Under the pieces are notes generated by a model that made no database searches, had not been told where the DNA came from, and saw only the letters and a program-made list of their open reading frames with translations. Below are positions 38,001 to 46,383 of a stretch of 64,000 nucleotides of DNA, piece after piece. The position numbers and the translations under genes were made by a program. The first letter of the stretch is position 1. Each line of letters begins with the position of its first letter. Origin of the DNA: Nectonema munidae (taxonomy: Eukaryota > Nematomorpha > Nectonematoida > Nectonematidae); NCBI GenBank assembly GCA_030549495.1, contig JAUIRK010001057.1, positions 994,501-1,058,500 of the forward strand, in the 5' to 3' direction.

Positions 38001-40916
38001 TACCTTTACCTTTATAGAATGACAAAGGAAATGAATGTTTACTTATGCTTGCTGAGAAATGCATTGTTCAACTTGTTAATGTCAGAATGAACTTAACAAC
38101 TCTGCTTTTTCTTGTAATAGAGATTCCGTGGCCAGACGACATTACATTCATTGAATCCTGTTCTGTTGAAGTTATAAATGCACTTCTTTGCCTACAACCA
38201 AATTTGAGACCCAAATTTCATGGTATTTCTTTTCAATTTTTTATACTCTTTGTTTTAATACATTTTTCCTTTTTTTTAATTCAGATTTTGATATTTTTAT
38301 TTCTCAAATGAAACTATGCCTTTGAATTGGTTGAATTATTTATTTTGAACACATTATTTTCAAAATGTGAACTTTGAAACGTTTCTGAAACGAAAAAACT
38401 AGAAAGATGTCATGGCTGTAAAATGCAGTCGATCCGTTCGTGACAATTGTAAAAAAATTTTATTCGTCCCAAACATAGACAAATTATTGCCAAAAAACTC
38501 AATGTATTCTTATCATAATATACACAAGATTTTTCAATTAATTTTTTTGTAATTTTGAGATAAATGTTTTTTGTGTGTTTTATTTTTAGTATTGAGAAAT
38601 TTTTTTATCATAATGAAAAATGCTTTTATAAAATATAACAGAAATACAATAAGTGGATTGGTCAACCGTAAGAAGGCGAGGGCCAATAAGAACTTAAACG
38701 TTGTCCTATATTAAAAAATTGGTTACTTATTTATGCTTCTTTTAAATTTTGCCCTTTAAATTTATATTTAGATCTTAGAAAATTTTCCTTCTACTCAAAG
38801 ATTTGTTGGAACGATATTTTAAATTCTGTTCCACCATTTGTGCCTATACCCGATAATGAAAATGACACTTCCTACTTTTCAGGTATGCACTTATTTCGGT
38901 TCAAACATATTATTTTTAATTCTAGTTAAAATAATTCTCAATCTCGAAGGTACCGTGGTAAAGGTAAGTGTACGGTGGGGTGTTTTCATCGAAAAGGCAC
39001 AATTGCGCCACTTGTATCGAACTATGAGGAAAGGAGGCTTGATGCGGAATCGAACCCAATACCTTGAGTTATCGAAACCAAGTATCAGAGACTTACTGTT
39101 CTTAGATCAGGAGACTTACTGTTCAGAGGTTATAAGAGACGCATGTGCCATACGACGTATTTTATAGGAAAATGAGTGACCATTTTCATTTTCCACCTCG
39201 GCATAAACAGTCATTAAGGAGTTCCTAGTCATTAGGATAGTTCCTAGTCAAAATCTCCAAAAAATAAAATCACTGATGCCTTAATTTTCGGGGTATTTGG
39301 TAACTGGGATCTTAATTTTTGTGGATTTTGACTAGATACCCTCTATGAAGCCGTTTTTGCACGCCATAATCCTATGTCATTTCCATGTGCTCAATGGATT
39401 AAGCTAAAGAGCATTAAGCAGCAGTGGTTAACATTTCAACTCAGAAGTATGATATATCTTTTGATTTAGCTGTGGCCCCTAAGAAACTTTAAAGGACCCT
39501 TTGTTAAGAATATGTCGTCTAAATGAATAAAATAATTTACTGATTTGTAAATAAATCACCAACTAGCTAAGAATCGATCGAACTGCGTTCCCGATTTTAT
39601 TACCAAGTTGACTAACTAATAATCAATTTTACGGCTGGTGTTCCCAGCACGCTGAGGTTTAGCCGGTTTTTACCACTATGGCATCTAATCTCTCATTATT
39701 TTGCGTCTCCATTCATCTCTATTTTGCTCGTCCCCTAAAGCTAAATGTCTTTTGCTCATGTCTTTTTTTACCAGTATTCTTTCTAAGGTAGGAAACTGGT
39801 AAAACCCGCCCGCTACTTTTGGCTGTACTGCGCCAATGTAATTTTGATGCCTTAGTTGTAAATAAGTTTTGGCAAATTTTTTTACATGCCGGATGCCCTC
39901 CCTGACGCAACACCCTCCTCTAAGCTAACTAAGAGAGATAAGCGTTTCACTAAGTGTCAAAACTAATAATAAATTTTTGATACACGCTATTTTCACGGAC
40001 TGCCCTTTAATATACATATCAATTGTAAAAGCGTTGTTAGATAGGAATAAGTATCAAAATACTTTGCTTACAGTGAAAAGTAAAAGCGTTAGCAAAGTGG
40101 ACACGCATAGATCCATTGTTCTTCAGCTCATATAGTTATTTGCTTTTTATTTCTAGAGCCTTTTTAACATTGTTTATTCATTTGATTGGATAAAATGGAG
40201 TATGCTTTATTTCGCTTAGACATTAAATTTAGTTAAGCGATTGCATTCGACACAAATTTTCGAATGACTTTGAAATTCAATTATTTTAAATATTAATTAC
40301 CAAATTCTTAGTTATTGTTTCTTTGTCCTTTTTCATGACCGAAAAACAATATTTGTTAAAAAAATATTTCATTCAACTAAAGAGTGCACCACATATATGT
40401 TAATGTTATTTATTCCTTGGTCTAGTAGTTATAAAATTTAAATTGTATCAATACAAAAGTAGATTATTTTTTTATAAACATGAATTGCTCATTAAAAGTA
40501 CATTCTCTAGCACGTATCATGTTTAAGCCATTTTTTATCATTACAATTTTAGCAAAAAAAGCCATTATATTGGATTCGACATATTTTACTTTGATCCTCA
40601 TTTGTCACGAAGTTATGTATTATGTAATTTCAATTTTAGATTCATAAATCTCAATCGATATAAAATTTTAAAGATATTAACGCTAAAATGTTTTTTTTCA
40701 AATAATTTTAAATAATTAAAAAAAAACTTATTTTTTGTTGTTTAATTCCATTATAAAGGTCAGTGCGTTTCACGAAATTACAAGTTTGTTTTCTATGGTG
40801 TTTATATTTTGATTGGTCATTCTGAGAGCTTTCTCACCAAACAAACTTCATACGATTTTGTTTTAGGAAGAAATGAAGCTCAGCATCTTTTTCTCTCAGA
40901 CACGCAAATTGAATAG
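17006..40916 (+). CDS. MASTL: Greatwall/MASTL-type serine/threonine kinase, 11 exons
   Basis: The joined exons are 17006-17050, 17107-17263, 21136-21227, 23311-23450, 23519-23607, 25571-25692, 31280-31448, 33378-33491, 38121-38222, 38772-38882 and 40867-40916. They give about 396 codons in one open frame with GT-AG introns. Visible are the glycine loop ITRGAYGKV (28-36), YAVK with Lys52, Glu71, HRDLKPDN (Asp146), DFG (164-166), GTPDYLAPE (256-264), VDWWALG and the AGC tail [15 protein letters not shown]. Greatwall kinases phosphorylate ENSA/ARPP19, which then inhibit PP2A-B55 to allow mitotic entry. Family identity rests on [35 protein letters not shown] and the tail, all close to vertebrate MASTL. 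The DFG-APE linker is about 90 residues instead of more than 500. Extra exons of length 3n in the 5.6 kb intron 6 cannot be excluded. Introns are full of transposons. Confidence 0.9.
17107..17263 (+). CDS. MASTL: Greatwall exon 2 (N-lobe)
   Basis: It encodes [20 protein letters not shown] and onward through [10 protein letters not shown] to KKNMINQ, ending in phase 1 before GTAATT. It holds the glycine-rich loop and the ATP-binding lysine. The [13 protein letters not shown] wording corresponds to the KPISRGAFGKV of vertebrate MASTL. Confidence 0.92.
17264..21135. other. Greatwall intron 2
   Basis: A 3.9 kb GT-AG intron. Small open frames near 17816-18246 and 18975-19229 show no recognisable domain. 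A GTTTAGTTTAGTTTAG and TATATATA low-complexity run lies at 20550-20590. No delimited transposon was seen. No other gene is supported. Confidence 0.6.
21136..21227 (+). CDS. MASTL: Greatwall exon 3
   Basis: It encodes [20 protein letters not shown] and onward through [10 protein letters not shown]. This covers the alpha-C helix with the salt-bridge Glu (KER) and strands 4-5, and is almost identical in wording to human MASTL in this segment. It is preceded by a T-rich tract and AG, enters in phase 1 and leaves in phase 0 at GTAATT. Confidence 0.95.
21228..23310. other. Greatwall intron 3
   Basis: A 2.1 kb intron holding one SINE (21384-21515) near its 5' end and a GCTTGCTTGCTTGCTT run near 22770. 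Otherwise nothing is recognised. Confidence 0.6.
21384..21515 (+). repeat. tRNA-derived SINE
   Basis: It follows the same order as the reference copy at 37865: GTGCGTGAGTAAGATTG, CAAGGTCTTGGGTTC, ACACAAGCGGTACAATT, then TTGGTGAAAA. The region after the B box is shortened. It lies in intron 3 of the kinase gene on the sense strand. Confidence 0.75.
23311..23450 (+). CDS. MASTL: Greatwall exon 4
   Basis: It encodes [20 protein letters not shown] and onward through [10 protein letters not shown], covering the hinge, helix D/E and the start of the catalytic loop. The final AG combines with the next exon to form the Arg of HRD. The MEYxxGGDxKS hinge wording is diagnostic of the Greatwall family. 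Confidence 0.95.
23519..23607 (+). CDS. MASTL: Greatwall exon 5 (catalytic loop and DFG)
   Basis: After a 68 bp intron, this exon encodes [20 protein letters not shown] and onward through GLSQVDVDI. It contains the catalytic Asp, the DN pair and the DFG motif. It ends in phase 1 with the first base of the Asn that completes DIN, a tripeptide also present at this spot in vertebrate MASTL. Confidence 0.95.
23608..25570. other. Greatwall intron 5
   Basis: A 2.0 kb intron. A hAT-like end (CAGTGATGTAGTCTAGAA near 24992, followed by a long G-rich run) marks a transposon scrap. Nothing else is supportable. Confidence 0.55.
25571..25692 (+). CDS. MASTL: Greatwall exon 6 (activation-site exon)
   Basis: It encodes [20 protein letters not shown] and onward through [20 protein letters not shown]. 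The VNTP and TRTPGQ motifs align with the TTP (Thr194) and RTPGQ (Thr207) activating phosphosites of human MASTL, at residues 184 and 202 here. It starts after TTGATAG and ends before GTAAGT in phase 0. This exon has no long open frame and was recognised only from the TPGQILSL motif. Confidence 0.88.
25835..26030. mobile_element. Left end of a hAT-type element
   Basis: About 190 bp are near-identical to the left end of the 3222-6164 element. Shared blocks include GCGCACATCCTCAAAATTAT, TTGCAATTTTCAAAATTAGT and AAGACCAAATTTTCAAGCAA-type stretches. The right end is absent. Confidence 0.75.
27291..29335 (+). pseudogene. ZBED5/SCAND3-like hAT transposase fossil
   Basis: The left end TACTGGTTTTCAAACTGGAG followed by TCCGCGG is the typical start of this hAT group. 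The + strand then reads, in broken frames, as follows. A BED-like finger with [17 protein letters not shown] lies near 27570. [18 protein letters not shown] then [20 protein letters not shown] lie at 27785-27990. LSLQGR-like wording is near 28490. The C-terminal dimerisation block [20 protein letters not shown] then [17 protein letters not shown] lies at 29053-29270. Order and wording match ZBED5-type hAT proteins. Many frame changes and stops are present. A TTAA MITE (28628-28763) sits inside. It lies in kinase intron 6, sense strand. Confidence 0.85.
28628..28763. mobile_element. Short TTAA-flanked MITE inside the hAT fossil
   Basis: It begins TTAACCCATTTACGGCC and ends GGCCTTAAATGGGTTAT, an imperfect inverted repeat at TTAA/TTAT, as for piggyBac-type insertions. 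The interior holds two ATCGTCTGC words. The surrounding hAT reading resumes directly on the other side (VDKNKIF before, [15 protein letters not shown] after), so it inserted into the older fossil. Confidence 0.7.
29345..29539 (+). other. Orphan open frame of 64 codons
   Basis: It is protein-like in composition, with [20 protein letters not shown] near its middle and few AT-driven runs. I do not recognise it. It directly follows the hAT fossil, so it may be a captured exon or part of another repeat. It lacks an obvious splice acceptor consistent with the kinase frame. Confidence 0.2.
29640..29830. repeat. Repeat end shared with 12935-13000
   Basis: The stretch around CATAACTATATAAGAAAGTA in reverse complement also occurs at 12945-12975 with its flanks. 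A GGGCATTTTTCC word at 29644 resembles the MULE/MITE ends elsewhere in the window. Confidence 0.5.
30556..30720 (+). other. Small acidic open frame, possible piggyBac transposase N-terminus
   Basis: 54 codons from [23 protein letters not shown], then an Asp/Asn-rich stretch with DNDDEF and [15 protein letters not shown], then TGA. Acidic N-terminal leaders of this kind are common in piggyBac transposases, and a TTAA-flanked MITE follows 175 bp downstream. The link is an inference from composition and context only. Confidence 0.3.
30896..31014. mobile_element. TTAA-flanked MITE related to 28628-28763
   Basis: It is bounded by TTAA at 30896-30899 and 31011-31014, with short opposing CGCCC and ACGGG ends. 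Inside are a TTGTCTGC and an ATCGTCTGC word, as in the MITE at 28628. Together these suggest one small piggyBac-type MITE family. Confidence 0.5.
31280..31448 (+). CDS. MASTL: Greatwall exon 7 (linker end and APE)
   Basis: It encodes [20 protein letters not shown], then [20 protein letters not shown], then [16 protein letters not shown]. The first 40 residues are Ser/Pro-Thr/Pro rich, typical of the end of the Greatwall linker. GTPDYLAPE is the P+1 loop. It starts in phase 0 after CTTTAG, which fits exon 6 directly, and leaves in phase 1 at GTATGC. Confidence 0.93.
31449..33377. other. Greatwall intron 7
   Basis: A 1.9 kb intron. Clustered CGCCCGAAA words (31751-31795) and a perfect 10 bp stem palindrome (32230-32257) lie inside. 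No gene or transposase was seen. Confidence 0.55.
32230..32257. repeat. Perfect hairpin with CGCCCGAA arms
   Basis: AACGCCCGAA (32230-32239) and TTCGGGCGTT (32248-32257) form a 10 bp stem with an 8 nt loop. The arm word recurs as direct copies at 31751-31795, so the hairpin may be one end of a degraded palindromic element. Confidence 0.6.
33378..33491 (+). CDS. MASTL: Greatwall exon 8
   Basis: It encodes [20 protein letters not shown] then [17 protein letters not shown]. This covers helix F with the DxWxxG motif and helix G, near-identical to MASTL. It enters and leaves in phase 1. The donor AGAA|GTTTTT is weak but gives the correct frame into the next exon. Confidence 0.95.
34585..34665 (-). 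repeat. tRNA-like stretch, probably old SINE or tRNA pseudogene
   Basis: On the - strand, GTTAACTGGTAGAAGTGCG resembles a tRNA D-arm and A box. GGATTGAATCT about 35 nt downstream resembles a B box. The arms do not pair well enough for a working tRNA. Confidence 0.3.
35505..35822. mobile_element. hAT MITE with perfect 8 bp target duplication
   Basis: The element runs from CAGGGGCCGGCAAAG to TTTGCCTATCCTG. It is flanked on both sides by ATCTAAGC (35497-35504 and 35823-35830). The short inverted ends and exact 8 bp duplication define a recent hAT-type insertion. Near the right end, ATGAAACATTTCTATGTGG and GAAGGGGTC-ACGGGTAAAA blocks recur in a partial copy at 47518-47622. Confidence 0.85.
37865..38017 (+). 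repeat. tRNA-derived SINE, best-preserved copy
   Basis: The A-box region GTGAGTAGGGTTGGTTAGAT and the B box GGTTCGATCCC (37917-37927) form a tRNA-like head. The body carries CATAGTTCGATACAAGCGG and TTTCTCGATGAAAACACCC. The tail is a TACCTTTACCTTTA repeat. Other copies lie at 4597, 16803 (-), 21384 and 38950 (-). It ends about 100 bp before kinase exon 9. Confidence 0.85.
38121..38222 (+). CDS. MASTL: Greatwall exon 9
   Basis: It encodes [20 protein letters not shown] then [13 protein letters not shown]. This is the IPWP motif after helix G and the helix H/I region, where family members usually carry an LL-x-x-D/P-x-x-R stretch. Phase 1 on both sides. Confidence 0.93.
38772..38882 (+). CDS. 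MASTL: Greatwall exon 10 (AGC-type tail)
   Basis: It encodes [20 protein letters not shown] then [16 protein letters not shown]. It corresponds to human HPLFSDVDWENL and PFIPQPDDETDTSYF, the core of the AGC C-terminal tail. The donor is TCAG|GTATGC, phase 1. Confidence 0.95.
38950..39100 (-). repeat. tRNA-derived SINE
   Basis: Reverse-complement copy of the SINE at 37865. It shows GGTAAAGGTAAGTGTACGG (tail), GTTTTCATCGAAAAGGCAC, CACTTGTATCGAACTATGAG and GGAATCGAACCC (B box). Confidence 0.85.
39615..39935. repeat. GC-richer repeat block of unknown family
   Basis: The segment from GGCTGGTGTTCCCAGCACGC to ATGCCGGATGCCCTCCCTGA is visibly less AT-rich than its surroundings and lacks an open frame. 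It looks like an old insertion of a dispersed element. I see no second copy in this window. Confidence 0.35.
40867..40916 (+). CDS. MASTL: Greatwall exon 11 (stop)
   Basis: After TTTTAG it encodes [16 protein letters not shown] and TAG. The human protein ends ARNTAQHLTVSGFSL, so the xRNxAQHL motif confirms the last exon and the phase-1 junction. The final few residues diverge from the vertebrate VSGFSL ending. Confidence 0.9.
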
Positions 40917-41157
40917 CAAGCTACAGTGCCAAATATTTAAAAAAAAAAGGTTTCGCACAATGTCCCCTCGAAGCGAATTATATTTGCTGCTTTGTTAAAA
41001 GAGGCAGGAGAACGACTGCATCACATGATGCAGGCTAAAGACTTTTTAAAACGTTTTTATTCCCTCATTATTTTTTCGCTGGTTTATTAAAAATAAAGTG
41101 TAAATACTTTTCAAGCTCTATCTTCATGAAATAGGGGTAGAAGTGCGTGCACTGACT
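40917..41157. other. Probable 3' UTR of the kinase gene
   Basis: About 240 bp follow the stop codon before a TTAA element begins. An AATAAA-like word (AAAATAAAG near 41091) could serve as polyadenylation signal. Its use is an inference. Confidence 0.4.
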
Positions 41158-41970
41158 TTAACCCTATCAGTGACGGTAGGGGCATTTTAACCCGCCCTAC
41201 CTCTCTCAGGAGAAACAACTGTAATTATAAAATTGGATGAATTATATCCCTTCAAATCTTGTCTTTTCCTAAAGTCGTCAGCTCTATCTTTTAATACCAT
41301 TTTAATAGCAGTTGAATGGGCGTTGATGTCAAAAACTGTCTATCAAAATCAAATGTATATTTTTTACAGCAAAATTTGCTATTATAATGTCTTGTGTCTA
41401 AATTAGATACACACCTAAAATTTATAATCATATATCAACTAATATATACATATTTTTTTCAATAAGCATGTCTACCATGTAGCAAATGTTATTAAAAATT
41501 TTGATTGATAATAAAATTGTTTACAAAAACATTCATTTATATTTTAGATAAAATAGATTTTTATACTAAATCGACCATGTTGAGTATATTTCTGGACATA
41601 ATTTTTCATTTAGAATATAAGAATGTGTGGAATTATGAATCAAATGTGACATTTCCGAAAGAAATCAAAGTCTGCATGTTTTTGGTTATTTTATTATGAA
41701 TTCAGCTTTTGTATTCGTTTCGTATGCTAATAATAATAATCAATCATTGAAATAGCAAATTAATCAAAATGAAAATTTTCTGTATCTATATTGATCTTTA
41801 AACAACTTATAACTTAGTTTCGATATCAGATACGTTTTGAACAGAAAAGTTTTTAAATCTATCAAAATTTAGATTGAAGTAAAAAAATTTTTTAATACTA
41901 AATCGACCATCATTTGTAGGCGTTGGCCTTTACTGTGTAAAAATGAAACTGTCAATCAAATTGATGAAAA
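41158..41970 (+). mobile_element. Third copy of the TTAA satellite-bearing element, short form
   Basis: It begins TTAACCCTATCAGTGACG and follows the unique left block of the element at 58263 (ATATCCCTTCAAATCTTGT, TCAGCTCTATCTTTT, a ATAATCATATATCAACTA stretch). It then shows one or two A-array units (AAATCGACCATGTTGAGTAT near 41569 and AAATCGACCATCATTTG near 41901). The right terminus is not recognisable. It lies just downstream of the kinase stop. Confidence 0.75.
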
Positions 41971-44900
41971 TTAGTTTTTTTCAAAAAAATCTTATCTCTC
42001 TCATTTTTTGGATAATCGTTATATGTTGGTTAAATGGTACAAATATAAAAAAATTTCCCATATTTTGACTCACTTTATTTTCTTCTCTGGATAACAATAT
42101 CTCGTATTCATGTTGAGGGTGAAATATTTATTGGAAAAAAAGAAAAACAAAACAGATTCTCTATTTTTTTAATGAAAATGAAAGAAGGAATGGAGGGACC
42201 TGAAAAGAAAACGCATGAAAATAGTAATAGGCCTCGCCTTTATATTGCCAGCATAGTGGTCCTTTGAGGAACTACATAACTTCAAGAAAGAAATATGCAT
42301 CTTGTTTACACGCAAAATCAACTTCCTTTTTCAATGAAATACGAGGTGGTGTAATCATCGAATATTGACTGCTTCAAAAAAATCTTTACCGTTTGCAAGA
42401 AGCTCGTTTATTACGAATGAATAATAATAATCTTTGAATCTTTATCTTATTGGCTAAAATTGCCATCTTTTAAGATGGGTAAGAAGCGGTTAGAGTTATC
42501 ACAACTATGATATATGACAAAGATATAGCCGGTGTTAAGAAAACCTTTTTCTTATCTCGTAAAGGAGAGATACTTCTAGATTTAGATGATAACGGTGGAA
42601 AGTATATTTGATTGAAAAAGATTGATAAATAATTTCATGAGAAGCGCGGATTTTGAAGAAGGATTGATCAGCTATGCTTTTTTTAACCACTTTTGAATGA
42701 ATTTTGCAAATCCTTCTTTTGCATTTTATAATTTGTGTTGATGTTCTGTTTTGTTTGGCAACACACGATGAGCAAGTAACTCTCTTTGTTAATATCTTTT
42801 CGGTTTTGGCACGAATTTCAAAACAATATAAGATAACTAGCCGGTCCCGTGGTCGTTTCTCGCTTCGCTCGAAACATAGGATTCTTGGTAGTGTGTATTT
42901 TGAGTTACTAATGGTGATATATGGTGTGGTGGTCAGTTTTTAGAATATTTGTATCTTCTTTGTGTATTTTTCTATTACACCATATAAAAATACACACAAA
43001 AGGTATTTCAACCAATCAGAATGCTTCAAGCGACACTCAAACTACAATATAGATAGATTTATATGCTCCATTGTCTACATCTAGTTTACAAAAGTAAGCT
43101 TTCAGGTTTTGATGCAACGCAATCTGTACAGTTTTTTGTTGAGAGCAGAAAAAGTAATCCAGCTTTCATACTCACAGATACTACTGAGTGAGTTCTTTAA
43201 AGTAAGGTGGTCCAAACATAAGGGTAACAAACCGTCTACTTGGCATTACCTTTCCATATAAACAAATATTTCTTCGCCTATACCAAACAGCAAGAACGTG
43301 ACTTGTAAAAAACTTATCAGTGCTAAACACCACAACGATTTGGAATATTGCTATCTTCTTACATACAATTCAGGTTCAAATAATTAAAAAGACTTTCCAT
43401 CATTTAGAATTTAGATGATATAACTGAATCTCGTAGTGCTAGATTTTTTGGTATCATATATTTAGATAAGACATCCACCTCTAAAAGAAAAAAGTTGTGC
43501 GTATATTGTAAAAGGAGAATGCGTTGTTCAATTCAAAGAAAATACCTCATAAAAATGATGATGTATTTTTTAATTTGGACTGTTTTATATGTATTCTTAC
43601 CATTTCTTTAATTTTACTCAGCGTAAAAATACATGAATGAGATTGAGCATATCTAATTCTAAACATCCTTGCAAAAAGAGCTGTCAGACTTGGAAAATAA
43701 ATTCTATAATAATTAGTCTATTCAGGCTAAAATGTCCGGTTCCGTTTTTTACTGCAATAAATGTGAATGAATTGAAATGTTTTTTTGCAGTTTCGATGAT
43801 TTTGAACAAGCCTAAAAATGATACAGGTGTGAAGCAATCATGATTCATCTTTAGATGGGAAAAAAGTCTTAAAAGTTTTCTTGCAAAATAATGGAATTAA
43901 AAAATTGTTAATTCATGTTGCTTTCTCACCAAAAACGAAAAAAGGAAGTGGAAACTTGAAATAGATGTTAAAGTGTGTAAATTATGAAAGGCATACTTGC
44001 AAAATTTCTGAAGATTTGAAGATCTTGTTCTTATGAAAATATTGTGTTTTTTGGTTAGTAGGATAGTTGGGCAAAAATGATTGCATTATAAAAACAGACT
44101 ACTTAGCCAGTGGTCCTTAAACGCACCAGGGTTGTTGTAGCGTTAGCCGTATAATGTATAGGTTTATTGAACACAAGAAAACAACAAGCATCGATCCATT
44201 TCATTGAAGAGCTGATGGACGATAAATCGGTTAAGAGGAATCTCCACGATAGTTGCTGGATCTTTGTTGAAGTATTAGTTGTGTTGTTTATAGCTTATGC
44301 TTATTTCAATTAACCTGCATGATGTTGTAAATATATTATGATTTATGTGTAATTGTTTTGATAAGTAATAATAATAATTGATGATGTATGGTGTTTGCAT
44401 TTATTACAGTGGGTGTGTAAGGTATGAATTATGACGTGATTATATCAGAGATCATTGCTATCTTTTGGATCATATTATCTTTGCGAAATAAATTTCTCCG
44501 CGCTAATGAATATAAAACCAAAGAAGCGAGAATGATAACAAATGGTGCAAGAGTTATAGCGTGTTTATTTGTCAAAATTTGAGCCCGCTTTTGGGATAAT
44601 TTTTCTCAAAATCGATTACATCCTTCCAATATATTTAAAATATTTCTAATATTATTATGCGGAGGTCTGGCAAGACCTCCGGGGAGACAACTTATTATAT
44701 ATTTAAATGTATAAATCGTAAAATGCTAAAAAATATACTTAAAATAAAAATTTTCAAAAAATATTTCACATACATATTGAAAGCCACATTTCAAAAATTC
44801 TACACAAAAGTTCAAACAACTTAACTTTAAAATTACGGTTTTATTTCATGAAAACAATATGATTGGTTGAAATGTTTATGTAATGTATAATAATATCACA

Positions 44901-45440
44901 ATTTTTTTCGAAATTTTTACTTATTTGTTTTGAAGAAAAAATTAAACTGTTTTTCATGATATATATACAATATCATTTGAAGGCTTATCTTTTGCTGTAT
45001 ACGCTAGAATAATGTATTTTTGCAAAAGGTTTTTAATTTTTTTGATAACTGGTCTTTACTTCGAAAAATTTTGTATAAATTTTAGTAAAAAAAAAGTAAA
45101 CACTTTTTGTTAAAAGCATAATGTGAAGATTTAAACAAAAAATTTTATTGAGCATCTTTTTTTTACTATTTTTTTAAATTGAAAATAGAAAGTTTATTTT
45201 CCATTTTCTGGCACTGGTTAGTTAATATTAAAAGGTTATAGAGAGAAAAATTTTTTTTATTGAAAATGGAAAATTTGGGATTTATTCCTCCAAATTAGAC
45301 ACTGTTTTCCTGTCCCAAGTATCATATGTTTTATAGTATACTGCAAAATATTTTGCATATTGAGCACGACATTGCAAATATTACAAAGAAAAAAATTTAG
45401 TTGGTATAATTTGAAGATTGGTTGAAAAATCATGGTATAG
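41971..45440. other. AT-rich spacer, repeat scraps
   Basis: No supportable gene. Within it: a repeat at 42990-43060 (ATTTCAACCAATCAGAATGC and ATATAGATAG) shared with 34060-34135, a hAT-like end CAGTGGTCCTTAAACGC at 44110, and a perfect 9 bp hairpin at 44660-44681. Confidence 0.5.
44660..44681. repeat. Perfect GC-rich hairpin
   Basis: CGGAGGTCT and AGACCTCCG form a 9 bp stem with a GGCA loop in AT-rich DNA. Helitrons carry such a hairpin near the 3' end, but no CTRR terminus follows at the expected spacing, so the origin stays open. Confidence 0.5.
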
Positions 45441-45449
45441 TCCCCTCTC

Positions 45450-46110
45450 ATACAATGCCATATGATCCATCCTACATCCAACGCTGAATGTGAACGGTAT
45501 AACGTGGTGATTTGGAGGTCTTTAGTTCTTGCATGTAAAAATGAAGATTTACCTTTATCTCCGTGGGAAGAAGTTCTACAACAGGTTTTACATTCTAAAG
45601 GTCGTTATTATGCACGACCACTAACGAAACACCACAGGAGCGTCTATTTATTCACCGTCGTAGGACCTCGAATGGCCAAGAACTGCCTAACTGGCTGCTA
45701 AGCCCTGGACAGGTTTAAATAAAAAAATATGTTAAATTTTCAAAATACGAGTCCCCGATAAAAGAAGTAGAACTTATAGAGCCCCATCATAATTACGCTC
45801 GCATTCGTTTAGAGCGATGGTCGGGAAACGAGTGTTTCACTTCTAGATTTAGCTCCTAAAACTTGTTGTGATGAAAGTAATCAAAATGAACAATCATCAA
45901 ATCCAGAAGTAGATAAACATGGAGAAGAAGTAATAAGAGACGACGAATCAAACAAATTGCAAACAACTGAAGATGTTCAAAGAAATGAAGAAATAGATCA
46001 GGAACTGATGAGTATGCCTAGAAGATCAACAAGAATCAACCCCCCCCCCCCCCTTCGGAAAAGATTCATCTCGGAAGATTACTTAGGAGGGAAGAGTGTA
46101 GTATAATTCG
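45450..46110 (+). mobile_element. Ty3/Gypsy-like LTR retrotransposon fossil, integrase end
   Basis: The segment carries the C-terminal part of a Gypsy-type integrase, recognised by HPTSNAECERYNVVIWRSL and the following WEEVL block, then the short tail after the integrase core. Only this 3' portion of pol remains. Gag, protease, reverse transcriptase and the 5' LTR are not present nearby. A TGTAGTATAATTCG start near 46097 could be a 3' LTR boundary, not confirmed. The copy is broken, with a few interruptions, and looks old. Confidence 0.7.
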
Positions 46111-46383
46111 AACCTTCAAGCATCGATTCACCTTTTACATTTTTAAATCTGGTTAATTGCAAAAATCGTCGTTGACTTCAATTACACAAATCGTGTTAAT
46201 ATATAGTACGCACAATTTCTATCTGTTTATTCACCCCGTCGTCCTGTTCTTTGTTACGTGTTTTCTGACTCCTGATGTTAGTAAGATATTTCACTTCTTT
46301 TTTTGCACTTTTATGCCAACTACATCTCAGAATGTTTAATAAATAGTTTATTTTGTATTACTTTTATCACGACACAATGGGTT

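Larger units (their letters stand above)
33492..38120. other. Greatwall intron 8
   Basis: A 4.6 kb intron. It contains a repeat shared with 42990 (34040-34135), a tRNA-like stretch (34585-34665, - strand), a GGAGTCGG/AGTCAGAG-rich stretch (35035-35230), a hAT MITE with perfect target duplication (35505-35822), and a SINE ending about 100 bp before exon 9. No other gene was seen. Confidence 0.6.
38883..40866. other. Greatwall intron 10
   Basis: A 2.0 kb intron with a reverse SINE (38950-39100), a hAT-like end motif (CAGTGGTTAACATTTCAAC near 39422), and a GC-richer repeat-like block (39615-39935). No other gene was seen. Confidence 0.6.

Noticed and set aside
42830-42880. TCGCTTCGCTCG stretch as a host promoter or gene
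   Set aside because: A short isolated GC-richer word with no open frame or core promoter elements; more likely part of a dispersed repeat.
45257-45481. 74 codon minus-strand frame overlapping the Gypsy fossil start
   Set aside because: No recognisable domain; antisense to the integrase end and consistent with chance.
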